NCBI RefSeq assembly: GCF_001905725.1
Contig: NZ_LIWB01000013.1
Span: 182,315-246,314, forward strand
Direction: 5' to 3'
DNA: 64,000 nt
DNA from: Streptomyces sp. CB02400
Lineage (GTDB): Bacteria; Actinomycetota; Actinomycetes; Streptomycetales; Streptomycetaceae
A program made the position numbers and the translations under genes. Shown here in pieces: positions 49,510 to 59,044 of this stretch; position 1 is the stretch's first letter, and every line of letters starts with the position of its first letter. The notes beneath the pieces are model-generated. The model did not search any database, was not told the origin of the DNA, and saw nothing but the letters and a program-made list of their open reading frames with translations.

Positions 49510-52257
49510 GTGGCTTCCGCATCCGATCGCAACCCGATCATCATTGGCGGCCTTCCGAGTCAGGTTCCTGACTTCGATCCCGAGGAAACCCAGGAGTGGC
49601 TCGACTCCCTCGACGCCGCGGTCGACGAGCGCGGCCGGGAGCGGGCCCGCTACCTGATGCTGCGACTGATCGAACGTGCCCGCGAGAAGCGCGTGGCCGT
49701 GCCCGAGATGCGCAGCACGGACTACGTCAACACGATCCCGACCCGCGCCGAGCCGTTCTTCCCGGGCAACGAGGAGATCGAGCGCAAGATCCTCAACGCC
49801 ACCCGCTGGAACGCCGCGGTGATGGTCTCCCGCGCGCAGCGGCCGGGCATCGGGGTCGGCGGCCACATCGCCACCTTCGCCTCCTCCGCGTCGCTGTACG
49901 ACGTGGGCTTCAACCACTTCTTCCGCGGCAAGGACGAGGGCGACGGCGGCGACCAGGTCTTCTTCCAGGGGCACGCCTCCCCCGGCATCTACGCCCGCGC
50001 GTACCTGCTGGACCGGCTGAGCGAGCAGCACCTGGACGGCTTCCGCCAGGAGAAGTCGAAGGCGCCGTACACCCTGTCGTCGTATCCGCACCCGCGGCTG
50101 ATGCCGGACTTCTGGGAGTTCCCGACCGTGTCGATGGGCCTCGGCCCGATCGGCGCGATCTACCAGGCGCGGATGAACCGCTACATGCACGCGCGCGGCA
50201 TCGCCGACACCTCGCGCTCGCGCGTGTGGGCGTTCCTCGGCGACGGCGAGATGGACGAGCCGGAGTCGCTGGGCCAGCTCACCCTCGCCGCGCGTGAGGG
50301 CCTGGACAACCTGACCTTCGTCGTCAACTGCAACCTGCAGCGGCTCGACGGCCCGGTGCGTGGCAACGGCAAGATCATCCAGGAGCTGGAGTCGGTCTTC
50401 CGGGGCGCCGGCTGGAACGTGATCAAGCTGATCTGGGACCGCACCTGGGACCCGCTGCTGGCGCAGGACCGCGACGGTGTGCTGGTCAACAAGATGAACA
50501 TCACACCGGACGGCCAGTTCCAGACGTACGCCACCGAGTCGGGCGCGTACATCCGCGACCACTTCTTCGGCGACGACCACCGGCTGCGCGCGATGGTCGA
50601 GGGCATGACCGACGACCAGATCCTGCACCTGGGGCGCGGCGGCCACGACCACCGCAAGATCTACGCGGCGTACAAGGCGGCGGCCGAGCACAAGGGCCAG
50701 CCGACGGTGATCCTCGCGAAGACGGTCAAGGGCTGGACGCTGGGCCCGAACTTCGAGGGCCGCAACGCCACGCACCAGATGAAGAAGCTGACGGTCGACG
50801 ACCTCAAGCACTTCCGGGACCGGCTGCACCTGCCGATCTCCGACAAGGACCTCGAGTCCGGTCTGCCGCCCTACTACCACCCGGGGCCGGACACGGAGGA
50901 GATGCAGTACATGCACGACCGCCGCAAGTCGCTCGGCGGGTACGTGCCGACGCGGGTGGTGCGGTCGAAGCCGCTGCGGCTGCCCGAGGACAAGACGTAC
51001 GCGACCGTGAAGAAGGGCTCGGGCCAGCAGTCCATCGCGACGACCATGGCCTTCGTCCGTCTCCTCAAGGACCTCATGCGGGACAAGGAGCTCGGCAAGC
51101 GGTTCGTGCTGATCGCGCCGGACGAGTACCGCACGTTCGGCATGGACTCGTTCTTCCCGAGCGCGAAGATCTACAACCCGCTCGGCCAGCAGTACGAGTC
51201 GGTGGACCGGGAGCTGCTGCTCGCCTACAAGGAGGCGCCCAACGGCCAGATGCTGCACGACGGCATCTCCGAGGCCGGCTGCACGGCCTCGCTGATCGCG
51301 GCGGGATCGGCGTACGCCACGCACGGCGAGCCGCTCATCCCGGTGTACGTCTTCTACTCGATGTTCGGTTTCCAGCGCACCGGTGACCAGTTCTGGCAGA
51401 TGGCCGACCAGATGGCGCGCGGTTTCGTACTGGGTGCGACCGCGGGGCGTACGACGCTGACCGGTGAGGGTCTCCAGCACGCGGACGGCCACTCGCAGCT
51501 GCTGGCGTCCACGAACCCGGCGTGTGTCGCGTACGACCCGGCGTTCGGGTTCGAGATCGCGCACATCGTCCAGGACGGGCTGCGCCGGATGTACGGCTCC
51601 GACGAGGAGCACCCGCACGGCGAGGACGTCTTCTACTACCTGACGGTGTACAACGAGCCGATCCAGCACCCCGCCGAGCCCGAGAACGTCGACGCGGAGG
51701 GCATCGTCAAGGGCCTCTACCGCTTCAGCGAGGGCACGGCGGGCTCGCTCCCGGCGCAGATCCTGGCGTCCGGGGTGGCACTGCCGTGGGCGATCGAGGC
51801 GCAGAAGATCCTCGCCGAGGAGTGGAACGTCAAGGCGGACGTCTGGTCGGCGACCTCCTGGAACGAGCTGCGGCGCGAGGCGGTGGACTGCGAGCGGCAC
51901 AACCTGCTGCACCCGGAGGAGGAGCAGCGCACCCCGTACGTGACGCGGAAGCTGGCGGCGGCGCAGGGGCCGGTGGTGGCGGTGTCCGACTGGATGCGGT
52001 CGGTGCCGGACCAGATCGCGCGCTGGGTACCGGGGACGTACCAGTCGCTGGGCGCGGACGGGTTCGGGTTCGCGGACACGCGGGGGGCGGCGCGGAGGTT
52101 CTTCCACATCGACGCGCAGTCGATCGTGGTGGCGGTGCTGACGGAGCTGGCGCGGGAGGGGCATGTGGATCGGTCGGTGCTGAAGCAGGCGATCGATAGG
52201 TATCAGTTGCTGGACGTGGCTGCGGCCGATCCCGGGGTGGCGGGGGGCGACGCGTAA
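49510..52257 (+). CDS. aceE: Pyruvate dehydrogenase E1 component, homodimeric
   Basis: 915 residues from GTG after AAGGAACAG, the usual length of the homodimeric AceE. Thiamine diphosphate motif GDGEMDEPESLGQLTLA...NCNLQRLDGPV begins near residue 243. Other AceE signatures are EKSKAPYTLSSYPHPRL, KTVKGWTLG, and VYVFYSMFGFQRTGDQFWQ. It decarboxylates pyruvate and passes acetyl to the E2 lipoyl domains. The E2 and E3 genes are not in this window, as is usual in streptomycetes. Confidence 0.98.
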   Translation: MASASDRNPIIIGGLPSQVPDFDPEETQEWLDSLDAAVDERGRERARYLMLRLIERAREKRVAVPEMRSTDYVNTIPTRAEPFFPGNEEIERKILNATRWNAAVMVSRAQRPGIGVGGHIATFASSASLYDVGFNHFFRGKDEGDGGDQVFFQGHASPGIYARAYLLDRLSEQHLDGFRQEKSKAPYTLSSYPHPRLMPDFWEFPTVSMGLGPIGAIYQARMNRYMHARGIADTSRSRVWAFLGDGEMDEPESLGQLTLAAREGLDNLTFVVNCNLQRLDGPVRGNGKIIQELESVFRGAGWNVIKLIWDRTWDPLLAQDRDGVLVNKMNITPDGQFQTYATESGAYIRDHFFGDDHRLRAMVEGMTDDQILHLGRGGHDHRKIYAAYKAAAEHKGQPTVILAKTVKGWTLGPNFEGRNATHQMKKLTVDDLKHFRDRLHLPISDKDLESGLPPYYHPGPDTEEMQYMHDRRKSLGGYVPTRVVRSKPLRLPEDKTYATVKKGSGQQSIATTMAFVRLLKDLMRDKELGKRFVLIAPDEYRTFGMDSFFPSAKIYNPLGQQYESVDRELLLAYKEAPNGQMLHDGISEAGCTASLIAAGSAYATHGEPLIPVYVFYSMFGFQRTGDQFWQMADQMARGFVLGATAGRTTLTGEGLQHADGHSQLLASTNPACVAYDPAFGFEIAHIVQDGLRRMYGSDEEHPHGEDVFYYLTVYNEPIQHPAEPENVDAEGIVKGLYRFSEGTAGSLPAQILASGVALPWAIEAQKILAEEWNVKADVWSATSWNELRREAVDCERHNLLHPEEEQRTPYVTRKLAAAQGPVVAVSDWMRSVPDQIARWVPGTYQSLGADGFGFADTRGAARRFFHIDAQSIVVAVLTELAREGHVDRSVLKQAIDRYQLLDVAAADPGVAGGDA

Positions 52258-52261
52258 CGCT

Positions 52262-52424
52262 CCGCGGGGCGCGGCGAAGGGGGCTGCGCGGGTGCGCGGT
52301 CGCGCGGGGCGCGTGGCGGGGGCGCGTGGCGCGGCAGTGCCGCTGCGCCCACCCGTGCCGCCTGGGGGTGCCTCCCAGGCCCTTGAGGCACTGGGGAGGC
52401 ACGACTGCCCGCAGCTGCGGGGTG
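52262..52424 (-). repeat. Dispersed GC-rich repeat, copy B
   Basis: On the minus strand it reads CGCAGCTGCGGGCAGTCGTG, then a hairpin (arms near 52366-52378 and 52389-52401) and GGCGGCACGGGTGGGCGCAG, aligning with the copy in the EcfT gene. Here it lies between aceE and its terminator. Confidence 0.8.
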
Positions 52425-52467
52425 ACATGGGTGAGCCCCCGGCGGCTTGCCGGGGGCTCACCCATGT
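52425..52467. terminator. Perfect 19-bp terminator hairpin after aceE
   Basis: Arms 52425-52443 and 52449-52467 pair perfectly around a 5-nt loop (GGCTT). Placed between convergent aceE and the DUF4190 gene, so it acts in both directions. Confidence 0.9.
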
Positions 52468-52476
52468 GGTGCCACG

Positions 52477-52782
52477 TCAGAACACCGAGTAGCCCGACGT
52501 GGTCGCTCCGGCCAGGAAGATGACGGCCAGGAGCGTGTCGATGGCGCCCAGGACGAGGGCGACCAGGGCCGGTACCGGACGGGGTCCCGTCCAGCTGCGG
52601 CCCATGGCGAGCCAGCCGCAGACGATCGCCACCGGGCCGAGGACGATCCCCAGCACGAAGAAACCGGCGACCGCGCAGATGACTCCGACGATCCCGAGCG
52701 TCGCGCGATCCGGCCCGGACCGTGACCACGTCCGGCCACGTGTGCGGGGGTGCCTGCGCGTTCCGTGTCCGAAGCTCGCCAT
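52477..52782 (-). CDS. DUF4190 small membrane protein
   Basis: 101 residues from the ATG at 52782 (two earlier in-frame starts are too close to AGGGAG). A basic N-terminus precedes two membrane segments with the DUF4190 pattern: ATLGIVGVICAVAGFFVLGIVLGPVAIVCGWLAMGRS and ALVALVLGAIDTLLAVIFLAG. Function unknown. Confidence 0.85.
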   Translation of the reverse strand: MASFGHGTRRHPRTRGRTWSRSGPDRATLGIVGVICAVAGFFVLGIVLGPVAIVCGWLAMGRSWTGPRPVPALVALVLGAIDTLLAVIFLAGATTSGYSVF

Positions 52783-52839
52783 CATCAACTCCCTGAAGGG
52801 TTGGCTGATATGGCGGGTACCCCCGCTTCCGCGGTGAAT

Positions 52840-54459
52840 TCAGATGTGGCCGACGCCCGCGCCCGCCTCCGCGTTCTCACCGCGCTTGGTGAGGAAGGCG
52901 ACGAAGATCGCCACCACGGCGACTCCGGCGGCCGTGAGGGACGCCAGGCCCATGCCGGACATGAAGGTGTCGTGGGACACCTCGGTGATCTTCTGGGCGA
53001 TCTCCGGCGGCATCTCCGGGGACACCGGCGCGACGCCGAACTGGACGGCCTCGGCGGTCGCTTCGATCTGGTCCCCGCTGAGCGGCTGAAGACCGGCCTC
53101 CTTCCAGTTGCCGGGGAGGTCGCTGTCGACCTTGGAGGCCATCACCGCTCCCAGCACGGCCGTACCGAGGCTGCCGCCGATCTGCATGGCGGCCTGCTGG
53201 AGACCACCGGCGACACCGGAGAGCTCGAGCGGCGCGTTGCCGACGATGACCTCGGTGGCGCCGACCATGACGGGGGCGAGGCCGAGACCCAGCAGGGCGA
53301 ACCAGAGCGACATCACGGCGCTGCCGGTGTCCGTCTCCAGCGTCGACATGCCGTACATGGCGAGCGCGGTGAACGCCATGCCGCCGGCGAGCGGGATGCG
53401 CGGGCCCACCTTGGTGATCATCACTCCGGCCAGCGGCGAGCCGACGATCATCATGCCGGTGAGCGGGAGCAGGTGCAGACCGGCGTCGATCGGGCTCATG
53501 CCGTGCACGTTCTGCAGGTAGAAGGTGACGAAGAACAGGCCGCCCATGAAGGCGATGGCCATCAGCACCATCAGCACGACACCCGCGGACAGCGGGACGG
53601 ACCGGAACAGCGCCAGCGGGATCAGCGGCTCCCGCACCCGCGTCTGCCAGCCCGCGAAGGCCACGAAGAGGCCGATCGCGACGGAGATGAACGTCACGGT
53701 CCAGGTGCCGCCCCAGCCCCACTCGGGCGCCTTGATCAGGGCCCAGACGAGGCAGAACATCGCGGCGGACAGCAGGAGGATGCCGAGGATGTCGAAGGAG
53801 CGCGGTGCGTTCTCGGCACGGTGGTCGAGCAGGATCCACACGCCGAGGGCGACGGCGAGAACGCCGACCGGCACGTTGATGAAGAAGACCGACTCCCAGT
53901 TGACGTGCTCGACGAGGACACCGCCGAGGATCGGGCCGCCCGCAGTGGAGGCACCGATGACCATGCCCCAGATACCGATGGCCATGTTGAGCTTCTCGGC
54001 CGGGAAGGTGGCCCGCAGCAGGCCGAGCGCGGCCGGCATCAGCAACGCGCCGAACAGCCCCTGGAAGACACGGAAGGTGATGACCATCGTGATGCCCTCG
54101 GACAGCCCGATGGCAGCCGAGGACGCGGCGAAACCGGCCACACCGATGAGGAAGGTCTGCCGGTGGCCGAAGCGGTCGCCGAGCTTGCCCGCGGTGATCA
54201 GGGAGACCGCGAGGGCGAGGAAGTAGGCGTTGGTGATCCACTGGAGATCGGACCAGGTGGCTCCGAGGTCCGCGGCGATGGCCGGGTTCGCGATGGCCAC
54301 GATGGTGCCGTCCAGGGCCACCATCATGACCCCCACGGCAACGGTCACGAGGGTGAACCAGGGGTGCCCCCGCAGCCCCTTGCCCGGCGTCGTGCCCGAC
54401 GGGGCGGACGGGGGCCCGTCCCCCGATCCCGTCTTGTCGATGGTGGTCTGACTAGTCAT
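52840..54459 (-). CDS. DHA2-type MFS exporter
   Basis: 539 residues from ATG 54459. 14 helices, with LDGTIVAIANPAIAADL, AGKLGDRFGHRQTFLIG (motif A) and GASTAGGPILGGVL (motif C). Drug:H+ antiporter of the EmrB/QacA class. No ribosome site; a -10 TAGTGT ends 7 nt upstream, so probably leaderless. Divergent from a TetR gene whose likely operator sits between the -35 and -10 boxes. Confidence 0.92.
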   Translation of the reverse strand: MTSQTTIDKTGSGDGPPSAPSGTTPGKGLRGHPWFTLVTVAVGVMMVALDGTIVAIANPAIAADLGATWSDLQWITNAYFLALAVSLITAGKLGDRFGHRQTFLIGVAGFAASSAAIGLSEGITMVITFRVFQGLFGALLMPAALGLLRATFPAEKLNMAIGIWGMVIGASTAGGPILGGVLVEHVNWESVFFINVPVGVLAVALGVWILLDHRAENAPRSFDILGILLLSAAMFCLVWALIKAPEWGWGGTWTVTFISVAIGLFVAFAGWQTRVREPLIPLALFRSVPLSAGVVLMVLMAIAFMGGLFFVTFYLQNVHGMSPIDAGLHLLPLTGMMIVGSPLAGVMITKVGPRIPLAGGMAFTALAMYGMSTLETDTGSAVMSLWFALLGLGLAPVMVGATEVIVGNAPLELSGVAGGLQQAAMQIGGSLGTAVLGAVMASKVDSDLPGNWKEAGLQPLSGDQIEATAEAVQFGVAPVSPEMPPEIAQKITEVSHDTFMSGMGLASLTAAGVAVVAIFVAFLTKRGENAEAGAGVGHI

Positions 54460-54466
54460 ACGTTCG

Positions 54467-54496
54467 ACACTAATGTCAGTCACTGACAGTTGACAA
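54467..54496 (-). promoter_or_regulatory. Promoter of the MFS exporter overlapped by a palindromic operator
   Basis: -35 TTGTCA (54496-54491), 18-nt spacer, -10 TAGTGT (54472-54467). The perfect dyad TGTCAGT-C-ACTGACA (54474-54488) fills the spacer, the expected place for a repressor. Confidence 0.7.
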
Positions 54497-54507
54497 ACCA
54501 TTTCACT

Positions 54508-54522
54508 AGTCGGTCACTGACA
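54508..54522. promoter_or_regulatory. Second TetR operator copy
   Basis: AGTCGGTCACTGACA matches 13 of 15 positions of the dyad at 54474-54488, 34 bp away, nearer to the TetR gene. The pair suggests autoregulation as well as control of the exporter. Confidence 0.6.
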
Positions 54523-54570
54523 GGACATCTGCGTATAGCCTGAACTGGGGAAACAGTTCGAGGAGGAGCA

Positions 54571-55260
54571 ATGGAGACGGTCGGGACCGCCGTGGGTGCG
54601 CTGCCGCGGCCGGGTCTGAGAGAGCGCAAGAAGCAGCGCACACGGGACGCGCTGGTCCGGGCCGCGCTGGAGCTGATCGCCACGCGCGGGTACGAGAGGA
54701 CGACCGTCGACGACATCGCCGCGGCCGTCGACGTCTCGCAGCGCACCTTCTTCCGCTACTTCGCGAGCAAGGAGGAGGTGGCGTTCTTCGTCTCCCGGCT
54801 CGCGGAGTCGCACGTCGTCGAGGCCGTACGCGAACGCCCGCCGGGCGAGGCGCCGCTGGAGGTGCTGCGCCGGGCCGTGCTGGACAGCTGGGACGGCATC
54901 AACGAGGCCGTCGAACAGCTCGTCCCCCTGGAACTGCACATGCGCGTCTACCGGGTGATCGAGTCGACGCCCGCCCTGCTCGCCGCCCATCTGCGGCGCG
55001 CCACGGAGCTGGAGGAGGAGCTGGCGCGCATCATCGCCGAGCGCGAGGGACTCGACGTGGACGCCGACCCCCGGCCGAGGATCCTGGTGGCCGCGTTCGG
55101 CGGGGTGATCCGGGTGGCGGAGCGGCGCTGGTCCGCCGGGGACGACTTCAGCGCGTCGGCCATGCGGGACCTGATGACGACCTGTCTGGACCACGTGGGA
55201 CCGGCACTCGCGGGGAACTGGCGCACGAATCCAGCCCTGAACCGGCACAACGAAACGTGA
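54571..55260 (+). CDS. TetR family repressor of the divergent exporter
   Basis: 229 residues; ATG after GAGGAGGAG. Helix-turn-helix: TRDALVRAALELIATRGYERTTVDDIAAAVDVSQRTFFRYF with ASKEEVAFF. The C-terminal ligand domain is unassigned. Divergent arrangement with the MFS exporter and two matching dyads in the gap make it the likely local repressor. Confidence 0.92.
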   Translation: METVGTAVGALPRPGLRERKKQRTRDALVRAALELIATRGYERTTVDDIAAAVDVSQRTFFRYFASKEEVAFFVSRLAESHVVEAVRERPPGEAPLEVLRRAVLDSWDGINEAVEQLVPLELHMRVYRVIESTPALLAAHLRRATELEEELARIIAEREGLDVDADPRPRILVAAFGGVIRVAERRWSAGDDFSASAMRDLMTTCLDHVGPALAGNWRTNPALNRHNET

Positions 55261-55314
55261 TCCCAGTCACTTGGGTCACGCGAGACTCTCCCGTTCTCCT
55301 AGTGTGTCCTTTCA

Positions 55315-56532
55315 GTGACTTCCTTCGACACCTCCCCGCAACTGAACGTCTGGCGCATGCTGCTCGCGCTCGCCGTCGTTTTCGTGATGCTGGCGACCAC
55401 GGGCTGGACGGCGCTGCGCCATCAGCGCCACCCCGCCCCGCTCCAGGCATCGCTCAGCGCGTGGGAACACGGCCGGATAGCCGGCCACCGGCTGCCGGAC
55501 CCTCAGGCTGCGCCCGCACGGCTGGTCCGGTTCTTCGCCTCCCTCACCGTGGGGCAGCGCGCGAGCCTCGCCCGCCGCTATCCGCTCGCGGTCGGCAACA
55601 TGAACGGCGCACCGGTCCAACTGCGCTACCACGCCAACCGCATCGCGCTGGGGCAGGCCCGCAAGGTCGAACTCGAACGCGTGCACGACAGCCGTCTCAC
55701 CGCCTCGGGCCAGCGGCAGGCGGCACGCCGGATGGACCGCTTCGAGGCACTGATGCGCCCCGGCCGGCACATCCTCGCCTTCGACCCGTCGGGCTCCGGC
55801 CGGGTCGCCGAGGTCTTCGGTGACCTGCGCAGGGCCGAGCGGGTCTCGGTCGTCGTCCCCGGCGTCGACACCGACCTGCTCACCTTCCAGCGCACGGGCC
55901 GCGCGTACTCGGCCCCCGTCGGCATGGCGAAGTCCCTGTACGCGGCGGAGCGCGCCGCCGACCCCACGACCCGTACGGCCGTGATCGCCTGGGCCGACTA
56001 CACCGCCCCCCGCGGGCTCGGCATGGACGCGGCCACGGCGATGCGCGCCGAGGACGGCGCGGTGCGGCTGGACGCGCTGGTGCGCGGACTGCCCGGGATC
56101 GCCCCGGTCTCGCTGTTCTGCCACAGCTACGGCTCCGTGGTGTGCGGGATCGCCGCGCGCAGTCTGCCGGAGCGGGTGGCCGACATCGCGGTGGCCGGCA
56201 GCCCCGGCATGCGCGTCGAGAACGCCTCCCAGCTGCGCACCACCGCCCGGGTGTGGGCGATGCGGGACGCCGACGACTGGATCCAGGACGTGCCGTACCT
56301 GGAGCTCGGCGGTCTGGGCCACGGGGCCGACCCGGTGACGGCGGAATTCGGTGCGCGGGTGCTGTCGGCACGGGAGGCCGAGGGCCACGCCGGCTACTTC
56401 GTACCGGGCACGGACAGTCTGCGGAACTTCGCCGAGATCGGTGTTGGCGCATACCGCGCGGTGTCCTGTGCGGGCGAGGACGACCTCTGCCGGACGGGTT
56501 TGTCCGGTACGACCACTACCGGACGCGCGTAG
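55315..56532 (+). CDS. DUF1023 alpha/beta-hydrolase-like membrane-anchored protein
   Basis: 405 residues from GTG. One N-terminal membrane helix (MLLALAVVFVMLATTGWTAL) anchors an extracytoplasmic domain. The DUF1023 hydrolase core has VVVPGVDTDLLTF, the nucleophile elbow FCHSYGSVVCG (C-H-S-Y-G, a GxSxG variant lacking the first Gly), GSPGMRV and a late His (GLGHGADP/GHAGYFVPGTDS). It is probably an esterase or acyltransferase of unknown substrate. Confidence 0.85.
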   Translation: MTSFDTSPQLNVWRMLLALAVVFVMLATTGWTALRHQRHPAPLQASLSAWEHGRIAGHRLPDPQAAPARLVRFFASLTVGQRASLARRYPLAVGNMNGAPVQLRYHANRIALGQARKVELERVHDSRLTASGQRQAARRMDRFEALMRPGRHILAFDPSGSGRVAEVFGDLRRAERVSVVVPGVDTDLLTFQRTGRAYSAPVGMAKSLYAAERAADPTTRTAVIAWADYTAPRGLGMDAATAMRAEDGAVRLDALVRGLPGIAPVSLFCHSYGSVVCGIAARSLPERVADIAVAGSPGMRVENASQLRTTARVWAMRDADDWIQDVPYLELGGLGHGADPVTAEFGARVLSAREAEGHAGYFVPGTDSLRNFAEIGVGAYRAVSCAGEDDLCRTGLSGTTTTGRA

Positions 56533-56598
56533 AGGCGGAGATACTGCGGTATGCGTGGGGAAGGGACGGAGAAGCTCGTGCCGCATACGATGAGCCGC

Positions 56599-57447
56599 AT
56601 GGGTGACGTACTGGCCGGATTTCATGCCGCCTGGGAGTTCGAGTCCGACTCCGTGCTCATCCGTTACGAACGGGGGATTCGAACACCCAAGCTGTTCCAG
56701 GCGCTCGGGGAGCGGCGTGTTCCGCTGGAGGCGGTCGAGGGGGTGAGCCTCGCGCCCGGGAAGCGCGGGACGGTGGTCCTGCGGATCGAGCTCCGGCCCG
56801 GTGCCGATCCGCTGATGGAGGCCGCCGCCGGGCAGTTGAAGGAGAGCGGCGACCCCTACCGGCTGGTGCTGCCCGCCGAACGCGAGACGCTCGCCGAGTA
56901 CTACGCCGACGAACTGCGCGCACAGCTCACCGAGTCCGGGCCCGCCGAACGCCATCTGGTGGCCGCGCCCGAGGTGCCGCTGCAGTTCAAGGCGTACGAC
57001 GGGAAGGCGACCTTCGACGGCAGCGCGGTGGCGTTCCGGTGGTTCTGGACGGGGGCGTCGTCGGCGAAGTGGAAGGCCGGGGACCAGCGGTTCCCGGTGG
57101 GTGAGCTGAGCGGGGTGGAGTGGCGGTCGCCGGAGGTGTTCGAGGGGCATCTGCGGTTGCTGCGGCGGGATGCGGGGGCTCCGCCGGCGCAGGCCGATCA
57201 GGATCCGGCCGCCGTGGTGTTCGGGCTGGGGTACGGGCCCGTGCACGAGTCGTTGCCGTTCGCGGCGGCCGTGTTGGCCGCGGTGCGGAACTGTGCGCCG
57301 GTGCCGGCGGTATCCACGGCGCGGGCACGCCGTGATCCCGCGGACATCGCCGAGCGGATCCGGCATCTCGGGGAGTTGCATCAGGCGGGGCTGGTGACGG
57401 ACGAGGAGTTCTCCGTGAAGAAGGCTGAGCTGCTCGCGGAGTTGTGA
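56599..57447 (+). CDS. DUF4429 protein with C-terminal SHOCT domain
   Basis: 282 residues from ATG 56599; a TACGAT box ends 7 nt upstream. Two DUF4429 (PH-like) repeats: WEFESDSVLIRYERG...VPLEAVEGVSL and ATFDGSAVAFRWFW...FPVGELSGVEW. The SHOCT end is DIAERIRHLGELHQAGLVTDEEFSVKKAELLAEL. These proteins probably bind membrane or protein partners in the cytoplasm; function unknown. Confidence 0.87.
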   Translation: MGDVLAGFHAAWEFESDSVLIRYERGIRTPKLFQALGERRVPLEAVEGVSLAPGKRGTVVLRIELRPGADPLMEAAAGQLKESGDPYRLVLPAERETLAEYYADELRAQLTESGPAERHLVAAPEVPLQFKAYDGKATFDGSAVAFRWFWTGASSAKWKAGDQRFPVGELSGVEWRSPEVFEGHLRLLRRDAGAPPAQADQDPAAVVFGLGYGPVHESLPFAAAVLAAVRNCAPVPAVSTARARRDPADIAERIRHLGELHQAGLVTDEEFSVKKAELLAEL

Positions 57448-57449
57448 GG

Positions 57450-57550
57450 CGCCCGGGGCGCGGGTTCGCGGGGGTGGGTCGCGCGGCCCGGCGCTGACGG
57501 GGGTGCCGTCGCGCCCACCCGTGCCGCCCCAGCGGCACGACTGCCCGCGA
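57450..57550 (-). repeat. Dispersed GC-rich repeat, copy C
   Basis: On the minus strand: GTCGCGGGCAGTCGTGCCGC, GGCGGCACGGGTGGGCGCGA, then CGCCGGGCCGCGCGACCC, a shortened form of copies A and B. Its GTGCCGC/GCGGCAC hairpin (57518-57535) may terminate the convergent DUF4429 and reductase genes. Confidence 0.75.
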
Positions 57551-58567
57551 CTATTCCCGCCCTGCGGACGTGAACGCCATGTCCTTGTAGCGGGTGCCTG
57601 CCACCTTCTTGGCGATGGGCTCCAGTAGGGCCAGTTCCTCCTGCGTCAGGGTGATGTGGGCCGCCGATGTGTTCTCCTCCACCCTCGTCGGCTTGCGGGT
57701 GCCCGGGATGGGGACGACCGGGAGGTTGTGGATCTCCGACTGCTGGTGGACCCAGGCCAGGGCGATCTGGCCGGGGGTGGCGTCGTGGGCCTCGGCGACG
57801 GTGCGGATCGGGTCCAGCAGCGCCGCGTTGGCCGCCGCGTTGGCGCCCGTGAAGCGGGGCATCTGGCGGCGGAAGTCGTCGGCCGTCAGGTCCTGGTCGG
57901 CGTCGGCGAAGGAGCCGGTCAGGAAGCCGCGGCCGAGCGGGGAGTACGGGACCAGGGTCACGCCCAGTTCACGCGCGGCCGGTACGACCCTCGCCTCGAT
58001 GTCCCGGCTGAACAGCGACCACTCCGACTGCACGGCGGCGATCGGGTGCACCCCGTGCGCGGCGCGCAGTTCGCCGGCCGTGACCTCGCTCAGGCCGAGC
58101 TGCTTGATCTTGCCCTCGCGCACCAGCTCGGCCATGACGCCGACGGTCTCCTCGATCGGCACGTTCACATCGCGCCGGTGCATGTAGTAGAGGTCGATCA
58201 CGTCGACGTCCAGGCGCTTCAGGCTCGCCTCGACGGCCTCGCGGATGTACGGCGCGTCGTTGCGGATGACCCGCCGGGTCGGGTCGTCCGGCGGGATCGA
58301 CAGGGCGAACTTGGTGGCGACGACCACCTCGTCCCGGTGCGCCGTGAAGAACGGGGCGAGGAACCGCTCGTTCTCCCCCGCGCCGTACGCGTCCGCCGTG
58401 TCGTACAGCGTGACGCCGAGTTCCAGGGCCCGCTCCAGGGTCGCCCGGGAGGCGTCCGCGTCCGTGGGCCCGTACGCGAAGCTCATGCCCATGCAGCCGA
58501 GGCCCTGCACGCCCACCTCGGGGCCGCCCTCGCCCAGTGCCGCCGTACCGATCCTGCCGTTGGTCAT
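57551..58567 (-). CDS. Aldo/keto reductase
   Basis: 338 residues. The AKR tetrad is visible: D and Y in LYDTADAYGAGENE, K in VVATKFAL, H in DLYYMHRRDVNVPI. NADPH-binding end: PVVPIPGTRKPTRVEEN. It resembles the YajO/IolS-type reductases (AKR11-13). It follows the MerR regulator gene with an ATGA overlap, so both belong to one autoregulated operon, perhaps against reactive carbonyls. Confidence 0.92.
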   Translation of the reverse strand: MTNGRIGTAALGEGGPEVGVQGLGCMGMSFAYGPTDADASRATLERALELGVTLYDTADAYGAGENERFLAPFFTAHRDEVVVATKFALSIPPDDPTRRVIRNDAPYIREAVEASLKRLDVDVIDLYYMHRRDVNVPIEETVGVMAELVREGKIKQLGLSEVTAGELRAAHGVHPIAAVQSEWSLFSRDIEARVVPAARELGVTLVPYSPLGRGFLTGSFADADQDLTADDFRRQMPRFTGANAAANAALLDPIRTVAEAHDATPGQIALAWVHQQSEIHNLPVVPIPGTRKPTRVEENTSAAHITLTQEELALLEPIAKKVAGTRYKDMAFTSAGRE

Positions 58568-59037
58568 CGTGCCCTCTCCGACGCCAGGGCACGCCCGGCG
58601 TCCGCGTAGAAACCGATCTTCCGGTCGAGCACGGCGAGCGTGCCCTGGAGTTCGGCGATCCGGGACAGTACGTCCTCGCGGGTCTGCTTCAACAGTTCGA
58701 AACGCTCGGTGTACGTGTGATCGCCTTCGCGGACCAGTTCCGCGTAGCGCACCATGTCCGCGACCGGCATCCCGGTCAGGCGGAGCTTGCCGACGAGGGC
58801 GAGCCAGTCGAGGTCGCGGTTGCTGTAGCGCCGCTGGCCGGTGTGGGACCGGTCGATGTGCGGCATCAGCCCGATGCGCTCGTACCAGCGCAGGGTGTGC
58901 GCCGTCAGCCCGGTGAGGGCGACGACCTCGCTGATCGTGTACTTGTCCGCGCCGTCCGGCCGCCGATCCCCCTGCGGCGGCCCGGCGCAGGTGTCCGCGC
59001 CGGTCCCCGTGGTGGTCTCCGTCTCCGTCACCGTCAT
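58564..59037 (-). CDS. MerR family regulator
   Basis: 157 residues from ATG 59037. After a Thr/Glu-rich lead of ~30 residues comes the MerR head YTISEVVALTGLTAHTLRWYERIGL with GQRRYSNRDLDWLALVGKLRLTGMP, and a coiled dimer helix (YTERFELLKQTREDVLSRIAEL). No C-terminal Cys motif, so it is the NmlR/AdhR-like or small-molecule type. The promoter has the 19-bp spacer typical of MerR control. Confidence 0.92.
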   Translation of the reverse strand: MTVTETETTTGTGADTCAGPPQGDRRPDGADKYTISEVVALTGLTAHTLRWYERIGLMPHIDRSHTGQRRYSNRDLDWLALVGKLRLTGMPVADMVRYAELVREGDHTYTERFELLKQTREDVLSRIAELQGTLAVLDRKIGFYADAGRALASERAR

Positions 59038-59044
59038 GGCCCCC

